In this document: positions 60,737 through 64,000 of the stretch, piece by piece
Layout: the number at the start of each line of letters is the position of its first letter
How positions within the stretch are numbered: the first letter of the stretch is position 1
Source of the DNA: Arthrobacter sp. ISL-65
GTDB lineage: Bacteria; Actinomycetota; Actinomycetes; Actinomycetales; Micrococcaceae
Reading direction: 5' to 3'
Assembly (NCBI RefSeq): GCF_018613795.1
Contig: NZ_JAGGPN010000011.1
Location: 1 to 64,000, forward strand
Length of the DNA stretch: 64,000 bases
Notes under the pieces: generated by a model
Seen by the model: the letters and a program-made list of their open reading frames with translations, nothing else
Databases searched by the model: none
Told to the model about the DNA's origin: nothing
Program-made: the position numbers and the translations under genes

Positions 60737-61468
60737 CTAGTAAGACGTCGAGTTGTGGACGCTGAAGTGGTAAAGGTTCCGTGCCGAGCCGTAGCGCTTG
60801 AACTCCGTGGGGTTGTCGGCGCGGCCGGCGGCGGCAAGCAGCCCGGCCAGCTCCGCCAGGTGCTCGGCCTTCGTCGGCTTCTCGATGCAGTCCGCGCCCA
60901 GGGAGGCAACGGTTCCCTTCACATAGATGCGGGCCTCGTAGATGGAGTCGCCGAGGGCATCCCCGGCGTCCCCGCAGACCACGAGCCGGCCGGCCTGAGC
61001 CATGAAGGCGGACATGTGGCCGATGTTCCCGCCCACCACAATGTCCACGCCCTTCATCGAGATCCCGCAGCGGGCTCCGGCGTTGCCGTCGATGACCACG
61101 AGTCCGCCGTGGCCGGTGGCCGCGGCCGACTGGGAGGCGTCACCTTTCACATGGACCTTGCCGGACATGATGTTCTCGGCGAGTCCGACGCCGGCATTGC
61201 CGTTGACGGTCACCTCGCCTTTTTGGTGCATCCCGGCTGCGTAGTAGCCGGCATGGCCGTTGATGGTGACAGACGCCGCGGCATTGATGCCGACGGCGAG
61301 GCTGTGCTTTCCGCCCGGGTTTTCGACGGTCCAGGACTGCCCGTCGGCCGCGCCGTGCAGAGCCTGGTTGAGGTCGCGGACCGGGCTGTCGGCGAGGTCC
61401 ACGAGGGTGGAAACCTCGTCGGTGACTGTGGCGTAATCCTGTGTCTGGGTTTCGATCAGAGTGACCAT
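60737..61468 (-). CDS. GXGXG-motif glutamate-synthase-domain protein (GlxC/MgsB type)
   Basis: A 243-residue protein corresponding to the C-terminal beta-helix domain of glutamate synthase. Repeats such as SVTINGHAGYYAAGMHQKGE, VTVNGNAGVGLAENIMSGKV and VVIDGNAGARCGISMKGVDI show the GXGXG pattern. It overlaps the amidotransferase gene by 13 bases, and the FMN-domain gene follows after 12 bases. It should be the structural subunit joining the other two. Confidence 0.88.
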   Translation of the reverse strand: MVTLIETQTQDYATVTDEVSTLVDLADSPVRDLNQALHGAADGQSWTVENPGGKHSLAVGINAAASVTINGHAGYYAAGMHQKGEVTVNGNAGVGLAENIMSGKVHVKGDASQSAAATGHGGLVVIDGNAGARCGISMKGVDIVVGGNIGHMSAFMAQAGRLVVCGDAGDALGDSIYEARIYVKGTVASLGADCIEKPTKAEHLAELAGLLAAAGRADNPTEFKRYGSARNLYHFSVHNSTSY

Positions 61469-62364
61469 GTGTAGACCTTTCCGGGTTCCGGTTCAAAGAT
61501 GCGGGCTGTTTCGATGCCGGGCAGGGATGCCAGGGCGCGGTATTCCGAGGCCATGGCCACGTAGTCGTCGGTTTCGGCGATGATGGCCGGCTTGCAGGCG
61601 ATGGGGTCGCGGACCACTGCCATGCTGTCTGCGGTGGTGACGACGAGCGTGTAGAAGCCGTCAAAGACCTTGCCCAGATTGGTCAGGGCCTCCTCCAGGG
61701 TGTCGCCCTGCTTCAGGCGGGAGGCGATGTAGCGGGCGCCCACCTCGGTGTCGTTGTCGGAGTCGAACACCACGCCTTCGCGCAGCAGGTCCCGCCGGAT
61801 GGTGGCGTGGTTGGAGAACGAGCCGTTGTGGACCAGGCACAGGTCATCAGCAACGGAGAACGGGTGGGATCCGCCGGCGGTGACGGCCGACTCCGTGGCC
61901 ATCCGGGTGTGGGACAGGCCCTGGCTGCCGGACATGGCCTCCAGCCCATGCTCTGCGGCGATGTCCATCGGATGGCCCACGCTCTTCATCACGGCAACGT
62001 GCTCACCGCGGCCGATGATGGTGGAGTCGGGGAGGGTCTCGCTGACCGCCTTCGCGAGCAGCTCGGTGTCGACGGCGGAGCTGACGAAGGTAGTATCACC
62101 CACCACTTTCACTGCCGTTCCAGCGGAGGCGGGCAGCAGGTTTTCCAGCGCCGCGGCGATTCCCGCCGTCGGCAGTCCCTGCTCCTTGCCCAGCAGGCTG
62201 AGCGTGGAGGTGTTGCCGGAAACGAGGCCCGGGGTGTCGTAGACGGCGAGGCCGGCCGAGTCCGGGCCGCGATCCACGATCTGGCACATCATCGAGGACA
62301 GGAGGCTGCCCATTTGGGAATGCAGCAGGGGGTTGCGCAGCTGCAGCGCGGCGATTCCGCACAT
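61456..62364 (-). CDS. Class II glutamine amidotransferase (GlxB/MgsA type)
   Basis: A 302-residue Ntn-type glutaminase. Translation begins MCGIAALQLR, with Cys2 as nucleophile after removal of Met. SHTRMATESAVTAGGSHPF near residue 155, LCLVHNGSFSNHATIRRD near 175 and DNDTEVGARYIASRL near 200 are the substrate-binding and Asn/Asp oxyanion segments. It matches the glutaminase domain of glutamate synthase as a separate protein. It lies 42 bases after the GS-like gene and overlaps the GXGXG gene by 13 bases. Confidence 0.9.
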   Translation of the reverse strand: MCGIAALQLRNPLLHSQMGSLLSSMMCQIVDRGPDSAGLAVYDTPGLVSGNTSTLSLLGKEQGLPTAGIAAALENLLPASAGTAVKVVGDTTFVSSAVDTELLAKAVSETLPDSTIIGRGEHVAVMKSVGHPMDIAAEHGLEAMSGSQGLSHTRMATESAVTAGGSHPFSVADDLCLVHNGSFSNHATIRRDLLREGVVFDSDNDTEVGARYIASRLKQGDTLEEALTNLGKVFDGFYTLVVTTADSMAVVRDPIACKPAIIAETDDYVAMASEYRALASLPGIETARIFEPEPGKVYTWSL

Positions 62365-62406
62365 TTCAGGGTCCTTTGCTAGGTGGGTTCTTGGTTCGGG
62401 GCCAGG

Positions 62407-63780
62407 TCAGATCGAGGTCAGGTAGGTACGGATCTCCCAGTCGCTCACCTGGTTGTGCCAGGTCAGGAACTCCTCTTCCTTGGCGTCGGCGTAGTAGTGG
62501 CCGATCGACTCGTCGCCACTGAGGCTGGAGAGGATGACGGGGTCCCGGCGCAGGGCTTCGACGGCGTGAAGGAGCGTTGCAGGCAGCAGGTGGGCATCGG
62601 GCCGCGCTTCGCCCGGACCGGAAGGGGCTCCCGGGTCCGTTTCCCTGCTGATGCCGTCCAACCCGGCCTCGATGGCGGTGGCGATGGCGAGGTAGGGGTT
62701 GGCCGAGCCGTCCCCCGAGCGCAGCTCGATCCGCTTTTCGTCCGGCACGCGGACCATGTGGGTGCGGTCGTTGCCTCCGAAGGAGGCCTTCCGGGGTGAC
62801 CACGTTGCCCCGGAGGAACTGGTGGTGGCACCGCTGCGCTTGTAGGAGTTAACCGTCGGGGCCAGGAAAGCCTGGAGCGCCGGGGCGTGCTCGAGGAGGC
62901 CGCCGATAAAGGAGTAAGCGAGCTCTGACAACCCAAGGCCGCGATCGCCGTCGTCCCCGGGGAAGAGGGCGTCCGCGCCTGACCACAGGGACAGGTGGAA
63001 GTGCAGGCCCGTGCCGGTGCGGTCGGTGAAGGGCTTGGGCATGAAGGTGGCCGTCATGCCGCGCTGTTCGGCGAGGATGTTCAGGATGTAGCGCAGGGAG
63101 ACCACACGGTCGGCTGTTGTCAGCGCGTCGGCGTAGTTGAAGTTCTGTTCGAACTGGCCGGCGGCGTCCTCGTGGTCGCTGGCGTAGTTGCCCCAGCCCA
63201 GGCTGTTCATGGCCATTGAGATCGAGGTGAGGTGCTCATACATGCGGGTGACGCCCCGCGCGTCATAGCAGGGCCGGGGCGAGTCGTCGCGGGTGTCGGC
63301 GGTGCTGAGGGTGCCGTCGGCGTTCTTGTTGACGAGGAAGTATTCCACCTCGGCGCCGATCTTGGCCTGCATCCCCTTTTCAGCCAGGCGGGCGAGGGTG
63401 TTCTTGAGGATGACGCGCGGCGCGTAAGGCCAGGGCTTGCCGCCGACATAGGGATCGCAGTGGATCAGAGCCAGGCCCTCTTTGATGAACGGCACGGGGG
63501 TGAAGGACGCCAGGTCGGGAACGGCAATGAGGTCTGAATCCTGCGGCTTCTGGCCGATGAGGCCGGCAGCGTAGCCGGCGAATCCCATGGCGCCGGCCTC
63601 GAGTTCGTCGGCGGCTTCGACCGGCACCAGCTTGGCGCACGGCTTGCCCGTCATGTCCACGAAAGTGGCCAGCAGAAAGCGGACATCGTGGGCCTTGGCG
63701 ATGTCCGCCAGGGCGATCCGCCCGGCTTCCAGCAAAGCGGCGGGCTCCGTTGCTACTTCAGGTGTTGCGAGGCTTGTCAT
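62407..63780 (-). CDS. Type III glutamine synthetase-like ligase (GlnT/GmaS type)
   Basis: A 457-residue GS-fold enzyme. GAEVEYFLVNKNADG near residue 143 has the metal Glu, GTGLHFHLSLWSG near 262 the second ligand set, and KRIELRSGDGSANPYLAIAT near 344 the ATP- and glutamate-binding Arg motif. The N-terminal beta-grasp part is IAKAHDVRFLLATFVDMTGK. This group includes GlnT and gamma-glutamylmethylamide synthetase GmaS. It is first in the operon. The upstream gap to the window end has AT-rich stretches and an inverted repeat at 63932-63972. Whether the amine donor is ammonia or an alkylamine cannot be told. Confidence 0.88.
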   Translation of the reverse strand: MTSLATPEVATEPAALLEAGRIALADIAKAHDVRFLLATFVDMTGKPCAKLVPVEAADELEAGAMGFAGYAAGLIGQKPQDSDLIAVPDLASFTPVPFIKEGLALIHCDPYVGGKPWPYAPRVILKNTLARLAEKGMQAKIGAEVEYFLVNKNADGTLSTADTRDDSPRPCYDARGVTRMYEHLTSISMAMNSLGWGNYASDHEDAAGQFEQNFNYADALTTADRVVSLRYILNILAEQRGMTATFMPKPFTDRTGTGLHFHLSLWSGADALFPGDDGDRGLGLSELAYSFIGGLLEHAPALQAFLAPTVNSYKRSGATTSSSGATWSPRKASFGGNDRTHMVRVPDEKRIELRSGDGSANPYLAIATAIEAGLDGISRETDPGAPSGPGEARPDAHLLPATLLHAVEALRRDPVILSSLSGDESIGHYYADAKEEEFLTWHNQVSDWEIRTYLTSI

Positions 63781-63931
63781 CGGAACTGTCCTGTTCGATT
63801 CGGTGTTACTGCGGTGAAAACTTGTTGAACCACAGTAGCCAAAACGATGTTACAAAAGTGCGCTCGGTTTGTTAAATCTGAAAGGCGCACGGAGGCGGCG
63901 ATCGCAACGCGAAGTTAACCCCGGCGAAACC

Positions 63932-63972
63932 CACCGACGTTCACTGAGATGAATCATGGTTTCACGTCGGTG
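63932..63972. repeat. 9-bp inverted repeat upstream of the GS-like operon
   Basis: CACCGACGT (63932-63940) and ACGTCGGTG (63964-63972) are separated by 23 bases. It lies about 150 bases before the GS-like start. The first 150 bases of this gap show no gene. It might be a terminator of an upstream gene or a regulator site. Confidence 0.45.
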
Positions 63973-64000
63973 ACCAGCCGCATTGCCGCTTCCCGCTCGG

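Noticed and set aside
59342..61474. A 710-residue plus-strand frame opposite the FMN and GXGXG genes
   Set aside because: It is a mirror frame in GC-rich DNA. The minus strand encodes two clear family proteins with proper starts and overlaps.
59360..62364. A glutamate synthase large subunit broken into pieces by frameshifts
   Set aside because: Each of the three frames has its own start, correct length and domain borders. The set matches known split GlxBCD/MgsABC systems and lacks the 3Fe-4S cysteines of GltB.

Overview
The window is a dense, GC-rich stretch of chromosome that looks like an Arthrobacter/Pseudarthrobacter-type actinobacterium (Micrococcales). The reasons are strong GC3 bias, several genes that appear leaderless, a DasR/NagR-type GlcNAc regulator with dre-like operators, a c-di-AMP (ydaO-type) riboswitch in front of an NlpC/P60 gene, and a DesA3/oxidoreductase pair of mycobacterial type. 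I see no rRNA, tRNA, CRISPR array, insertion sequence or prophage. Most of the window is catabolic and transport clusters, each with its own local regulator. All family names are from reading the translated sequence by eye; nothing was searched.

Layout. 1-616: 3' end of lipA. 649-1221: MOSC protein. 1248-7065: a regulated catabolic cluster with a HisD-like dehydrogenase, an SDR, a 3-hydroxyacyl-CoA-type dehydrogenase, an MHS-family MFS transporter and a LacI regulator; two CG-centred palindromes lie in the divergent promoter. 7190-9515: a decayed solute-binding-protein relic, a DUF6919-like protein and an orphan SsuA-like binding protein. 10227-15694: a complete GlcNAc module (GntR/UTRA regulator, sugar MFS transporter, NagK, SIS-type GlcN6P deaminase, NagA) with two dre-like operators. 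15701-18824: PepSY protein, LysR/EamA divergent pair, NUDIX hydrolase and a small unknown. 18846-25782: a TRAP-transporter cluster with two dehydrogenases, a LacI repressor, a small ABM protein and a perfect 18-bp operator; its substrate is unknown.

25830-33846: a LacI relic, PEBP protein, PfkB sugar kinase, acyl desaturase with its ferredoxin-type reductase, alpha/beta hydrolase, and a RelA/SpoT-domain protein followed at once by a SulP anion transporter. 33966-34941: c-di-AMP riboswitch and NlpC/P60 cell-wall protein. 35164-37498: diguanylate cyclase and a BASS-family transporter. 37495-40749: an FMNH2-dependent monooxygenase of the NtaA/DmoA class with an SsuC/SsuB-type ABC transporter that has no binding protein beside it. 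41120-46224: short LacI protein, lipoprotein and Tat-exported multicopper oxidase, small protein, LysR effector domain without HTH, and DUF5997 protein.

46575-51351: large secreted Fn3/CHB_HEX_C protein and two overlapping CNNM/CBS membrane proteins. 51540-55857: small ABM-like protein, glycogen-debranching-type enzyme, AlkD-like protein, and a regulator that has lost its HTH. 56051-63780: APC permease facing a six-gene operon made of a type III glutamine synthetase-like enzyme (GlnT/GmaS type), three separate glutamate-synthase-domain proteins (GlxBCD/MgsABC type), an M20 amidohydrolase and an XRE-cupin regulator.

The most promising lead is the 57451-63780 operon. It has the enzyme set that in the N-methylglutamate pathway converts an amine to an N-alkylglutamate, but here it is coupled to an M20 hydrolase and its own regulator, and no oxidising dehydrogenase is seen in the window. 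Second are the HisD-like cluster (possibly sulfopropanediol or a related polyol) and the TRAP cluster, whose substrates cannot be read from sequence alone.
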